A stretch of DNA of 44,706 bases from contig PBNV01000011.1 in NCBI GenBank assembly GCA_002723345.1, positions 1-44,706 of the forward strand, given 5' to 3'. This document shows, one piece after another, positions 15,392 to 24,655 of this stretch. Below the pieces are notes generated by a model. That model worked only from the letters and a program-made list of their open reading frames with translations. It did not search any database and was not told the origin of the DNA. The DNA comes from Rhodospirillaceae bacterium (GTDB lineage: Bacteria > Pseudomonadota > Alphaproteobacteria > Rhodospirillales > UBA2165). Both the position numbers and the translations under genes were made by a program. Numbering within the stretch: the stretch's first letter is position 1; every line of letters starts with the position of its first letter.

Positions 15392-17047
15392 ATGAAAAAA
15401 ATACTTGTCATTTTAATTGCTGCAATGGGATTGGTCCTACACCCCCCGGCAATCGCAAAAGACACCCTCACCATCGGGATAACGCAATTTCCATCGACGT
15501 TTCATCCGAACATCGACTCGATGATGGCAAAGACCTACATTCTATCAGCCACCCGACGGCCGTTCACGGTGCATGATCCGAAATGGAACTTGATCTGCAT
15601 GCTGTGCACCCAATTACCTACTATCGAAAACGGGCTCGCGATGCCAGAGGGGACGCCCGAGGGCAAACAAGGTATTGCGGTCACCTTCACCATTCGCCTT
15701 GATGCAACATGGGGCGATGGCACCCCGGTCTCTACAAAAGACGTAGACTTCACCTGGCGCGTCGGCCGCCATAAACAAACGGGCGTTAGCGGATTTGAAT
15801 TTTACAAACGGGTGTACAAGATCAATATCAAAAACGATAAAACCTTCACTCTTCACATGGACAAGCTGTTTTTCGATTACAACTCGATCGGCGGGTTTGA
15901 ACTTCTCCCAGCTCATCTGGAGGAGCACATTTTCAAGTCGAGCCCGGTGGAGTACCGCAACAAAACAACCTTTGATGCAGATACCACACACAAAGGCCTC
16001 TATTTCGGCCCTTACCGCATATCTGAGGTAAAACCTGGAGCTTATGTGGTGCTGGTCCCTAATGAGACCTGGTGGGGCAAAAAACCCGCCTTCAAACGCG
16101 TGATCATGCGGGTGATTTCGAATACGGCCGCTTTGGAAGCCAACCTCATCTCGGGTGGTATTGATATGATTTCCGGTGATTTGGGCATCACCATCGACCA
16201 AGCTTTGGCCTTGGAAAAACGCCACGCCAAGAATTATACAATCCTCTATAAGTCCGGCCTCATATACGAGCATTTGGATCTGAATCTTGACAATCCGATC
16301 CTCAAAGACAAGCGGATCCGGCAGGCTCTCATTCTGGCGCTTGACCGGGCCGCCATCTCAAAACAATTGTTCGAGGACCGGCAACCCGTTGCCCACACCA
16401 GCATCAATCCTTTAGACTGGATACACTGGGACGATGTCCCCAAATATACGCATGATCCAAAGCGAGCGGCAGCCCTGTTAGATGAGGCGGGCTGGCGGTT
16501 AAAGGGGAGAGGCGTCCGGCGTAACTCCGCAGGCGAACGCCTGGCATTCGAGATTATGACCACGGCAGGTAACCGGACCCGGGAGCTGGTCGAGCAGGTC
16601 TTGCAGAGCCAATGGAGACAGGTTGGTATCGACGTGCGCATCCGAAATGAACCGGCTCGGGTATTTTTCGGTCAGACCGTGACCCAACGGAAATTTGATG
16701 CCTTCGCCATGTTCGCTTGGATCTCGGCCCCGGAGAGCGTGCCGCGCTCAACCTTACACTCGGACCATATTCCTACACAAAAAAATAACTGGGCCGGACA
16801 AAACTATACAGGGTTCAGGAACAAAGAGATGGATGCGCTCCTCGAGAACATCGAAGTCGAGCTGGACCGTGATAAACGGCGCCTCTTGTGGCAGAAATTT
16901 CAGCATATTTACGCATCCGAATTACCCGTGATTCCGCTCTACTTCCGGGCCAATGCCTATATCCTGCCAAAATGGCTTACCGGCGTAACACCAACCGGCC
17001 ATCTTGGCACAACCACCTTATGGATCGAAAATTGGGGCTTGCAGTAA
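15392..17047 (+). CDS. Family-5 (peptide/nickel-type) ABC transporter substrate-binding protein
   Basis: A 551-residue solute-binding protein of the SBP_bac_5 family. The first 22 residues form a signal peptide: KK, a hydrophobic core ILVILIAAMGLVL, then the cleavage motif AIA. The mature protein starts KDTLTIG. Typical lobe sequences include DATWGDGTPVSTKDVDFTW, the WWGKKPAF loop, and IRQALILALDRAAI (the last a strongly conserved helix). Members deliver peptides, opines, nickel or other small solutes to Dpp/Opp-type transporters. It lies at the head of a 9-kb plus-strand set with two ATPase and two permease genes, though separated from them by the acyl-ligase fusion gene. Ligand unknown. Confidence 0.92.
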   Translation: MKKILVILIAAMGLVLHPPAIAKDTLTIGITQFPSTFHPNIDSMMAKTYILSATRRPFTVHDPKWNLICMLCTQLPTIENGLAMPEGTPEGKQGIAVTFTIRLDATWGDGTPVSTKDVDFTWRVGRHKQTGVSGFEFYKRVYKINIKNDKTFTLHMDKLFFDYNSIGGFELLPAHLEEHIFKSSPVEYRNKTTFDADTTHKGLYFGPYRISEVKPGAYVVLVPNETWWGKKPAFKRVIMRVISNTAALEANLISGGIDMISGDLGITIDQALALEKRHAKNYTILYKSGLIYEHLDLNLDNPILKDKRIRQALILALDRAAISKQLFEDRQPVAHTSINPLDWIHWDDVPKYTHDPKRAAALLDEAGWRLKGRGVRRNSAGERLAFEIMTTAGNRTRELVEQVLQSQWRQVGIDVRIRNEPARVFFGQTVTQRKFDAFAMFAWISAPESVPRSTLHSDHIPTQKNNWAGQNYTGFRNKEMDALLENIEVELDRDKRRLLWQKFQHIYASELPVIPLYFRANAYILPKWLTGVTPTGHLGTTTLWIENWGLQ

Positions 17048-17236
17048 TGTGACGGCGCACGCAAGCAAAATTGAAAAGGGCCGCGCTCGACTAAAAATTG
17101 GATTTTGTTTCCTTACTGTCGTGCAATCAATTGGATTTACTGCCCGGTTTTCTTCTCGGCACATAAACATCGTTTTAACGCGGCACCTTAGGCAGTGTCG
17201 CGGGATTAAATTTAATGCGCTAAACTCTCGTGCATC

Positions 17237-20164
17237 GTGAAAACTTCTTCGAACATAGAGGACCAGACCTTTGCCGCCACGGCACCTCGGGAGGCTCGAG
17301 ACATTCTGCTCGCTGTGACAGCGAAACTTGCGGACGAGCTTTACCCTGACCAGGGAATAGGTGCATCCGTTAAGCTGGACAGCGACCTTGGTTCGGACTT
17401 AGGGTTTGACAGCTTGACCCGAATGGAACTCGTTCACCGCATCGAGGCAGAGTTCAACACAGCGCTCAGCGATGAGGCTTTGGGCCGCGCCGACTCCCTC
17501 AGGGACTTGCTCACCGAATTGTTACGGGGGTTATCAAGAGATGGCGCCGAGGCAGACATCCGCCCGGCACTGCCCGTGAGTGCAGAATTCAGGCAATCCG
17601 CCCCACCTGATATCGCATACACTCAGCAAACGCCTGATGACGCGGACACACTGACCGATGTGCTGTCCTGGCACGCGCGTGTCCACGCGGACAAGGCGCA
17701 TTTGCATCTCATCAGTGGTAGTGATGTGACCGAGACAGTGACTTATGGTGCACTCTACGAACAGGCCGCCCGTGTTGCCGAGGGGCTTCTCGCCAAAGGT
17801 CTCGAGCCGGGCGCGCGGGTGCTCCTAATGTTACCCACGGGCCTGGACTATTTTTTCGGTTTTTTCGGCACACTGTTGGCGGGCGGCCTCCCCGTCCCCA
17901 TCTATCCGCCGGGCCGTCCTCAGCAATTGGAAGAGCATCTTCAACGTCACGCTAAGATCGCCGTAAACGCCGGGCCCGTCATCATGCTAACCGTGCCGGA
18001 GGCCCTCCATTTTTCCAAGCTAATGGCCGCCCAGGTGAGGGGTTTGCGCCTGATTACCACGGTTGAAGATATTGTCTCAGAGTCTTTACCCCGCGTCCTG
18101 CCCACCATCTCGCCACACGATGCGGCCTTTTTGCAGTATACATCCGGCAGTACCAGTGATCCGAAAGGAGTGATCTTGAGCCACGCAAATCTGCTGGCGA
18201 ACATTCGCGCCATGGGTCGGGCTTTGGACGCCGGGCCTGATGATGTCTTCGTGAGCTGGCTGCCGCTCTACCACGACATGGGTCTCATTGGTGCCTGGCT
18301 CGGAAGCCTAACGTATGGGATGCCCCTGGTTATCATGTCTCCCCTCACTTTTCTTTCCAGGCCATCACGCTGGCTCAACGCCATTCACACACACAAAGGA
18401 ACAATCTCCGGAGCCCCTAATTTTGCATACGATTTGTGTACCACTCGGATCCGGCATGAGGATTTGGCTGATCTCGATCTTTCCAGCTGGCGTGTCGCCT
18501 TCAACGGCGCCGAAGCCGTAAGTCCCGAGACATTGCAGCATTTCGCCGAACATTTCGCACCTTTTGGGTTCCGCAACGACACCCTGATGCCTGTCTACGG
18601 TTTAGCGGAGAATTCCGTGGGTCTCGCTTTCCCTCCGTTGAAGCGCCAACCAAAGATCGACCTGATTTCTCGGAAAGCGTTGCAGGACCAGGGGCGCGCA
18701 GTCCCTACTTTTGAAACGGATAGATCAGGCGCGATTGCAGTCCCCGCCTGTGGTATGCCGTTGCCCGGTCACCAAATCCGTATTGTGGACGCCACCGGGC
18801 GCGAACTGGGGGACCGGCATCAAGGTCGGATCCAGTTTAAGGGCCCATCCTCAACCTCAGGCTATTTCCGAAACCGGGAAGCGACGCAAAATTTATTTGA
18901 TGGTCAATGGCTGAATTCCGGCGATCTCGGTTATCTATCCGAAGGCGAGATCTATATTACTGGGCGGCAAAAAGATCTCATCATCCGGGCGGGACGAAAC
19001 ATTTATCCAGCCGAACTGGAGACGGCGATCGGGGCTCTCGATGGCATACAACTAGGCAACGTCGCTGTTTTCGCCAGTTCTCATCCCCAGACCGGTACTG
19101 AGCTACTTGTCGTTATGGCAGAGAGCCGGCGTTGGAAAGAAGAGGGTCAAACACGTCTGAAGCGCGCCATCGCTGCCATCTCGATAGACCTAACGGGCGC
19201 CGCGCCGGATGAAATTTTGCTCGTCCCTCCGCGGTCCGTTCCTAAAACATCTAGCGGAAAAATTCGACGCAACGCGGCCCGCCAACTCTATGAAACTGGC
19301 AACGCTGGCGCCAGCGGCATGAGCTTTTACTGGCAAACATGGAAACGGGGAACCCTGACCGCCTTTCAGTTGTCTCTCCTCTGTTGCCAGCGGGCTAGTG
19401 CCTGGCTTTATGCTGGTTATGCTTGGTTTATACTGGTGCTAATGGCGGTGCCCGTTTGGACGGGCGTGGTCCTGATCCACTCACTCGCCGTGCGATGGTC
19501 TTTTCTAAAAACCAGTCTCACCCTGATGCGCATGTTGACCGGCATTAGCCTCACGGTGGACGGCACAGAAAAAATGGTCGGCAATGGGCCCGTGATTTTT
19601 TCAGCTAATCACTCGAGCTATCTTGACGGCGCTGTTCTCATCAGTGCCCTGCCCTCCCCGTTCGGCTTTGTAGTCAAAGGTGAACTCAAAATTCATTTTA
19701 TCCCGCGCCTCTTTCTTCGGCGCCTCGGGTGCCATTTCGTGGAGCGTTTTGATGTGGAAAAAAGTCTGACAGATACCGAGTATCTCTCGGAGGCCCTCAC
19801 GACCGGCCAAAGCCTCGGCTATTTTCCCGAGGGAACCTTCAGCCGAATGCCAGGCCTTTTGCCATTTCATATGGGTGCCTTTACAATTGCCGTGATGACC
19901 GGGACGCCGATCCAGCCTATCGCTATCCGGGGCGCCCGCGCCACTCTCCGAGAGGGAACAGCCTTCCCCCGACGGGGCCGTATTCAGGTAAAAATTATGG
20001 ACCCGATTCATCCACGACAAAAGAGCGAGAGCCAGTGGCAGGCGGCACTGGCCCTGCGCGACGAAGTCCGGAGGGGCCTCCTGGCCCATATCGGAGAGCC
20101 GGATTTAGCGCATGAGCGGGTATTCCAGGAACTTTCCATCAAACAAAAGAACGATCATGGCTGA
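17237..20164 (+). CDS. ACP / acyl-AMP ligase / PlsC acyltransferase fusion
   Basis: A 975-residue multidomain lipid enzyme. Residues about 20-95 are an acyl-carrier domain with the phosphopantetheine serine S59 in LGFDSL. Residues about 145-690 are an AMP-forming ligase of the fatty-acyl-AMP ligase type, with the phosphate loop YTSGSTSDPKG near residue 303 and the late GRQKDLIIRAGRNIYP motif. After one or two membrane segments (about 715-760) comes a PlsC-type acyltransferase with NHSSYLD (near 790) and FPEGTFSR (near 863). It probably activates a fatty acid, loads it on its own carrier and passes it to a lysophospholipid or other acceptor at the inner membrane. The start is GTG. Its end overlaps the next ATPase gene by 8 bases, which ties it to the transporter operon. 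Confidence 0.9.
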   Translation: MKTSSNIEDQTFAATAPREARDILLAVTAKLADELYPDQGIGASVKLDSDLGSDLGFDSLTRMELVHRIEAEFNTALSDEALGRADSLRDLLTELLRGLSRDGAEADIRPALPVSAEFRQSAPPDIAYTQQTPDDADTLTDVLSWHARVHADKAHLHLISGSDVTETVTYGALYEQAARVAEGLLAKGLEPGARVLLMLPTGLDYFFGFFGTLLAGGLPVPIYPPGRPQQLEEHLQRHAKIAVNAGPVIMLTVPEALHFSKLMAAQVRGLRLITTVEDIVSESLPRVLPTISPHDAAFLQYTSGSTSDPKGVILSHANLLANIRAMGRALDAGPDDVFVSWLPLYHDMGLIGAWLGSLTYGMPLVIMSPLTFLSRPSRWLNAIHTHKGTISGAPNFAYDLCTTRIRHEDLADLDLSSWRVAFNGAEAVSPETLQHFAEHFAPFGFRNDTLMPVYGLAENSVGLAFPPLKRQPKIDLISRKALQDQGRAVPTFETDRSGAIAVPACGMPLPGHQIRIVDATGRELGDRHQGRIQFKGPSSTSGYFRNREATQNLFDGQWLNSGDLGYLSEGEIYITGRQKDLIIRAGRNIYPAELETAIGALDGIQLGNVAVFASSHPQTGTELLVVMAESRRWKEEGQTRLKRAIAAISIDLTGAAPDEILLVPPRSVPKTSSGKIRRNAARQLYETGNAGASGMSFYWQTWKRGTLTAFQLSLLCCQRASAWLYAGYAWFILVLMAVPVWTGVVLIHSLAVRWSFLKTSLTLMRMLTGISLTVDGTEKMVGNGPVIFSANHSSYLDGAVLISALPSPFGFVVKGELKIHFIPRLFLRRLGCHFVERFDVEKSLTDTEYLSEALTTGQSLGYFPEGTFSRMPGLLPFHMGAFTIAVMTGTPIQPIAIRGARATLREGTAFPRRGRIQVKIMDPIHPRQKSESQWQAALALRDEVRRGLLAHIGEPDLAHERVFQELSIKQKNDHG

Positions 20165-21134
20165 CTCCCCCCTGCTTTCCATTCAGGGCCTTCAGATTAA
20201 GTTTCCGCGGACAGAGGGCGATTTCTGTGCCGTGGACGATGTATCCCTAGCTATTAACCGGGGCGAGATCCTCGGTCTCGCCGGGGAGAGTGGGTCGGGC
20301 AAGAGCCTGACCGCCCTTGCGGTGACGCACCTGATCCCCCCACCTGGTCAGATCATTGGGGGCCGAGTCATCTTTGACGGTGTCGACGTCGCCAGCCTTG
20401 CCCCAGCAGACCTACTAAACCTGCGCGGAGGCAGGATCGGGATGATTTTCCAGGACCCTATGAGCGCCCTCAACCCCACATTCACGATCGGGTATCAAAT
20501 TTCAGAAGCCTATCGACTCCACACAACGGCGACACCGGCGGCAGCCCGTGCCCGCACCATCGAATTTCTGGAGCGGGTGGGCATTCGGGATGCCCCCCTC
20601 CGGGTTGACAGCTACCCGCACCAATTATCGGGCGGAATGCGTCAAAGGGTGATGATCGCCATGGCACTGATTTGCGAGCCCGACCTATTGATTGCAGACG
20701 AGCCTACCACCGCCTTGGATACCACTGTGCAGGTGCAAATTCTTGATCTCCTGCGGGAAATGCGGGAACAGCTTGGCCTTTCCATTTTATTTATCAGCCA
20801 CGATCTCGCCGTAGTCTCAGAATTGGCCGATCGCGTCGCCATCATTTACGCCGGAAACCTGATGGAAATTTTGCCCGCGAAGTCGCTCGCTAACGCCGCC
20901 TGTCATCCTTACAGCACGGGACTGCTGGCAACCTTGCCCACCATTGAGAAAAGGGGACGCCGGCTGCCCGTCCTCGAGGGTATGCTAGAGGACGCAGACC
21001 GAGAGCGGCCCGGATGTCCCTTCGCCCCGAGATGTCCGGCTGCGATTGGTGCCTGCAGCCAAGAAATGCCCGTCCTCAACCAGCTCTCCGAACGACATTT
21101 TGCTGCTTGTCACTTGATAGGAGGATCTTTATGA
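20157..21134 (+). CDS. Peptide/nickel-type ABC transporter ATPase, DppD-like
   Basis: A 325-residue ATPase. Walker A is GESGSGKS (43-50), the Q-loop lies in MIFQDPMSALNP, the signature is LSGGMRQR, Walker B is LLIADEPTTALD, and the switch histidine is in FISHDLAVV. The C-terminus has the oligopeptide-transporter extension with cysteines GCPFAPRCP ... CSQEMP ... AACH, usual in the OppD/DppD branch. I choose the ATG at 20157, which overlaps the preceding fusion gene; an earlier in-frame ATG would overlap it more and lacks support. Its stop overlaps the next gene's ATG (ATGA). Confidence 0.94.
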   Translation: MADSPLLSIQGLQIKFPRTEGDFCAVDDVSLAINRGEILGLAGESGSGKSLTALAVTHLIPPPGQIIGGRVIFDGVDVASLAPADLLNLRGGRIGMIFQDPMSALNPTFTIGYQISEAYRLHTTATPAAARARTIEFLERVGIRDAPLRVDSYPHQLSGGMRQRVMIAMALICEPDLLIADEPTTALDTTVQVQILDLLREMREQLGLSILFISHDLAVVSELADRVAIIYAGNLMEILPAKSLANAACHPYSTGLLATLPTIEKRGRRLPVLEGMLEDADRERPGCPFAPRCPAAIGACSQEMPVLNQLSERHFAACHLIGGSL

Positions 21135-22114
21135 CCCCGCTTCTCGACCTGCAAGGCGTCTCGAAATCCTTCCCGGTGAGAAAGACCGGCCTGTTTGGCC
21201 GTCACCGAAACGAAGTGAAAGCGTTGGTTCAGATCACCCTTGACGTGTACAAGGGAGAGACGGTCTCAATTGTCGGTGAGTCCGGCTGCGGCAAATCAAC
21301 CCTTGCTCGAACGGCTGGAATGCTGCTGGCACCAGATAGCGGCACGGTTAAACTCAATGGCCGGAATGTATACGGGTTAAGAGCCCGGGAAAAACTGGCG
21401 CTCCGCAGGCAAATGCATTTGGTCTTTCAGGATCCCTATAGCTCACTAAACCCACGACTCAGTGTCGGAGAGATTGTCGGAGAACCGCTGATAATTCACA
21501 AGGTCGGCGACGCACGGTCCAGGATCGAAAAGGTTAAAAAAGTACTGGCTGAGGTCGGCCTGCAACCGCATCATCTCAACAAATATCCCCATCAATTCAG
21601 CGGAGGTCAACGCCAGCGGATCGCTCTAGCGAGGGCGCTAATTCTGCGCCCGGATCTCATCATTGCCGACGAACCTTTATCGGCCTTAGATGTCTCGGTC
21701 CAAGGCCAAATCATTAACCTGCTGGCCGATCTCAAAAAAGCACATCATCTCACTTATATAATCATCAGTCATGACCTCTCCGTCGTTTCTCACGTCTCTG
21801 ACCGTGTCATCGTCATGTATCAGGGTCGGATTGTGGAATCGGCCACTGCCGAATCACTTTTTCAGAACCCGTGCCATCCCTATACGCAATTGCTACTTGC
21901 CGCCGCACCTAGACTGCGGGAGGCCCCCCGACGCCGAGTGAGGGACCACGCCTATGAAACCGCGGGAATAGTGCCGGACCAAACTGGGTGCCAATTTGCT
22001 CCTAGATGCCAAAAAACCCAAGAAATCTGCGGGCTAGCGCCGCCGAGATTAGAGAGTGCACCAAATGCAAGCGAAGACCATCAGGTCGCTTGTCACTTTC
22101 CTGAAGTAATTTGA
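21131..22114 (+). CDS. Peptide/nickel-type ABC transporter ATPase, DppF-like
   Basis: A 327-residue second ATPase of the transporter. Walker A is GESGCGKST (49-57), the Q-loop is in LVFQDPYSSLNP, the signature is FSGGQRQR, Walker B is LIIADEPLSALD, and the switch region is IISHDLSVV. A short C-terminal cysteine extension (GCQFAPRCQKTQEICG) is present. The start is the ATG at 21131: it follows TAGGAGGATC and overlaps the DppD-like stop by 4 bases. DppD- and DppF-like subunits normally form a heterodimer under two permeases, which here lie 630 bases downstream after flaF. Confidence 0.94.
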   Translation: MTPLLDLQGVSKSFPVRKTGLFGRHRNEVKALVQITLDVYKGETVSIVGESGCGKSTLARTAGMLLAPDSGTVKLNGRNVYGLRAREKLALRRQMHLVFQDPYSSLNPRLSVGEIVGEPLIIHKVGDARSRIEKVKKVLAEVGLQPHHLNKYPHQFSGGQRQRIALARALILRPDLIIADEPLSALDVSVQGQIINLLADLKKAHHLTYIIISHDLSVVSHVSDRVIVMYQGRIVESATAESLFQNPCHPYTQLLLAAAPRLREAPRRRVRDHAYETAGIVPDQTGCQFAPRCQKTQEICGLAPPRLESAPNASEDHQVACHFPEVI

Positions 22115-22254
22115 TCAGGGTCAAAAAAAAAGGAGCAAGTGTTTGATATACAAGAGAGGTTGCAAATCGGAGATTAAATGCCGTATATTTTTTCGGTTAT
22201 CAACAGCGCTTACCATCCACTAAGAGTTAAAATCACGCGTAACAGAGGTGACAC

Positions 22255-22599
22255 ATGGCGGACGAACCAAAAGTTCAATTCGAAAATAAGCGTGAGATGG
22301 ATGCCGCGGCATTCTCGCAAGCTGCATATGTTCTTGACCAAGCCCGTCAAAAAGTTGGTGACAATGAGGCTTGTGAAAAGGCCCTAAAGTATAATCAATT
22401 ACTATGGTCGATTGTTCAGGCGGATGTTTCCGAAGGTAAAAATGAACTACCGGACGAACTCAAAGCAAATCTGATCAGCTTGAGCCTGTTCGTCGATAAA
22501 CAAACATCTAAAGGTCTGTCGAACCCGACGGAGGAACTATTGGATAGTTTGATCAACATTAACCTGAATATTTCTGAAGGATTGATGGAAGGCAGTTAG
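22255..22599 (+). CDS. flaF: Flagellar biosynthesis regulator FlaF
   Basis: A 114-residue FlaF-family protein. In Caulobacter and relatives, FlaF acts with FlbT to control flagellin translation and export. The family core is readable from residue 40 onward: ACEKALKYNQLLWSIVQADV, then LPDELKANLISLSLFVDKQT and LINININ-like LLDSLININLNISEGL. The ATG follows AGAGGTGACAC. It is out of place: no flagellin, flbT or other flagellar gene is in the window. It lies between the ATPase and permease genes of an ABC transporter, with its own 140-base leader and its own terminator. Confidence 0.9.
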   Translation: MADEPKVQFENKREMDAAAFSQAAYVLDQARQKVGDNEACEKALKYNQLLWSIVQADVSEGKNELPDELKANLISLSLFVDKQTSKGLSNPTEELLDSLININLNISEGLMEGS

Positions 22600-22664
22600 G
22601 TCGTAAGTCTGACCCCGGTATCCGAGGGTTGTGCCGGGAGCCCTGCAGGTTTCGGCACGCACCG

Positions 22665-22694
22665 GACTCGCCTCGTGAGGCGGGTCTTTTTTTT
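22665..22694 (+). terminator. Rho-independent terminator after flaF
   Basis: GACTCGCCT pairs with AGGCGGGTC (one G-T pair) around a CGTG loop (22665-22686) and is followed directly by eight T residues. An additional stem, GTGCCG (22631-22636) with CGGCAC (22653-22658), enclosing the palindrome CCTGCAGG, lies just upstream. This is the strongest terminator in the window and separates flaF from the permease genes. Confidence 0.9.
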
Positions 22695-22745
22695 ACCGGT
22701 AAGTACTCGTTAGAACCGTAATTTGCCTCTTACCCAACGATACAC

Positions 22746-23711
22746 ATGTTCACTTATCTGACCGGCAGATTGGTTCAATCCGTCACCGTCCTCACGGTCA
22801 TGTCCTTCGCAATATATTGGCTAATGGGTCTTATGCCAGGCGACCCCATTGACCTGATGATTAGCGCGAACCCCGAGCTGACCTCAGAGGACTCCAGTCG
22901 TCTCCGCGCCCTCCATGGTCTAGACGTGCCTGTCGTAGAGCGTTATTGGAATTGGCTCACAGCAGCCTTAGGCGGTGATCTCGGATTTTCCCGGTTGCAC
23001 GCGAAACCGGTCCTTGGTGTCATTATCCCGGCACTTGGCAACACTGTTATCCTGCTGGGGTCGAGTTTCGTCTTCTCCATTCTGATAGCCATCCCGATGG
23101 GTGTTTTTGCGGCGGCCCGTCAAAACACGCGGCTCGATTATGCGATCAACTTATTTTCCTTCCTGGCCATTTCAGTCCCTTCCTTTTGGCTGGCCCTATT
23201 AATGATCTCCCTCTTTTCTGTGACCCTTGGCCTACTGCCTGCCGGCGGGACCGAAACCATTGGGGTCGACAGCTTAGCTGACAAAGCCAAGTTTCTGTTA
23301 CTTCCAGTGGCTACATTGACACTTCTCAGCTTGGGAAGCCAAGCGCGGTTCACCCGCGCTGAGATGATACAGATCCTTCGCCAGGACTATATTAGGACAG
23401 CCCGCTCGAAAGGCGTGCCTGAATCCGGCGTGATCTTCCGTCATGCGCTTCGCAATGCCTTTATCCCAGTGGTGACCATAATTGCACTCGACTTTGGCTA
23501 TCTGTTTTCCGGGGCACTTACTATCGAGATAGTGTTCGCGTTTCCTGGCATGGGAAAGCTTATTTTTGACGCCATTATGGGCAACGATTTCAACTTGGCC
23601 ATGGTGGCATTGCTATTTGCCACGACCATGACACTGGCCGGGAATTTAATTGCTGATCTGGCTTACTGCGCACTTGATCCAAGAATTACGTATGGGACGC
23701 GCGCGCCGTGA
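22746..23711 (+). CDS. ABC transporter permease, DppB-like
   Basis: A 321-residue inner-membrane permease of the peptide/nickel uptake family. It begins with a membrane segment (TGRLVQSVTVLTVMSFAIYWL, shortened here to VTVLTVMSFAIYWL) and the family motif MPGDPIDL. Four to five more hydrophobic segments follow. The coupling loop that contacts the ATPase reads YIRTARSKGVPESGVIFRHALRN, cited in part as RTARSKGVPE. The stop overlaps the next gene's GTG by 4 bases (GTGA). It follows the flaF terminator by about 50 bases, so it needs its own promoter or readthrough. Co-function with the two upstream ATPases and the binding protein is inferred. Confidence 0.93.
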   Translation: MFTYLTGRLVQSVTVLTVMSFAIYWLMGLMPGDPIDLMISANPELTSEDSSRLRALHGLDVPVVERYWNWLTAALGGDLGFSRLHAKPVLGVIIPALGNTVILLGSSFVFSILIAIPMGVFAAARQNTRLDYAINLFSFLAISVPSFWLALLMISLFSVTLGLLPAGGTETIGVDSLADKAKFLLLPVATLTLLSLGSQARFTRAEMIQILRQDYIRTARSKGVPESGVIFRHALRNAFIPVVTIIALDFGYLFSGALTIEIVFAFPGMGKLIFDAIMGNDFNLAMVALLFATTMTLAGNLIADLAYCALDPRITYGTRAP

Positions 23712-24625
23712 GCAGAACCGCGACATATGCGGCTCCCCGTTCTGCTTGGTACATGGCAAGGCATCGGTTTCTGCGCCACCGGCTGGCTGTTGGCAGTGCA
23801 CTCTTCCTGTTGCTTATTGCCTTCCTGTCCGTGGCGGCGCCCATGTTCGAAGCAGCACGGGGTCTTGACGGCAATCAGGTAAACCTTTTCGCTCGCTTCC
23901 AGCTACCTTCGGCAGATGCCTGGCTGGGCCGGGACGAACTGGGCCGGGATGTGTTTCAACGGCTCTTGCAGGGGGGACAGGTTTCACTTTTGGTCGGCTT
24001 GGTGACGGCGTTCTGCGCAGCCCTGATTGGAACGATTATCGGCCTTATTGCTGGCTACCATGGGGGTTGGCTCGATGCCTTTCTTATGCGCTGTACCGAC
24101 AGCGTCATCGCTCTGCCACTTCTTCCCCTCCTGATTGTGATGTCTGCACTGGACTTGAATAAACTTGGACTCCCGGTAGTCATCACGGAGTCCGAGAATA
24201 TCAGTCTATATCGTATAATCTTCCTCGTGGCGCTGGTCGGCTGGACAACAGTAGCGCGACTGGTCCGCGGCGCGACCCTCAGTCTCCGGGAGCGGGATTT
24301 CGTAATCGCCGCTCAATCTCAAGGTGCCAGTGCCTTCCGCATCATGAAAGTGCACATACTGCCCAACCTGATGTCCCCTATCATCGTCGCAACCACTTTG
24401 TCGGTAGGAAACATCATTCTTTTAGAGTCAGTTTTGAGCTTCCTGGGGCTAGGCATTCAGCCACCTCTCCCTAGCTGGGGCAATCTCCTCACCAACGCAC
24501 AAGAACTAGTCTCCACGGCACCGTGGCTTGCCATCTATCCAGGCATCACAATTATTGCGACTGTCGCCGCATTTAACTTTCTGGGCGACGGATTACAGGA
24601 CGCTTTGGACCCGAGGGCCTCATAA
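23708..24625 (+). CDS. ABC transporter permease, DppC-like
   Basis: A 305-residue second permease starting at GTG, translationally coupled to the DppB-like gene. The N-terminal segment RHRLAVGSALFLLLIAFLSV is the first membrane helix; the family motif WLGRDELGRDVFQRLLQGGQ (about 75-95) follows. The ATPase-contact loop is IAAQSQGASAFRIMKVHILPN, shortened as AAQSQGASAFRIMKVH. The end, NFLGDGLQDALDPR, is the usual family terminus. With the DppB-like subunit it should form the membrane channel of the transporter. Confidence 0.93.
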   Translation: MSRTATYAAPRSAWYMARHRFLRHRLAVGSALFLLLIAFLSVAAPMFEAARGLDGNQVNLFARFQLPSADAWLGRDELGRDVFQRLLQGGQVSLLVGLVTAFCAALIGTIIGLIAGYHGGWLDAFLMRCTDSVIALPLLPLLIVMSALDLNKLGLPVVITESENISLYRIIFLVALVGWTTVARLVRGATLSLRERDFVIAAQSQGASAFRIMKVHILPNLMSPIIVATTLSVGNIILLESVLSFLGLGIQPPLPSWGNLLTNAQELVSTAPWLAIYPGITIIATVAAFNFLGDGLQDALDPRAS

Positions 24626-24655
24626 GAATTGGGGGATTGCGGCCGAACCATCGGA

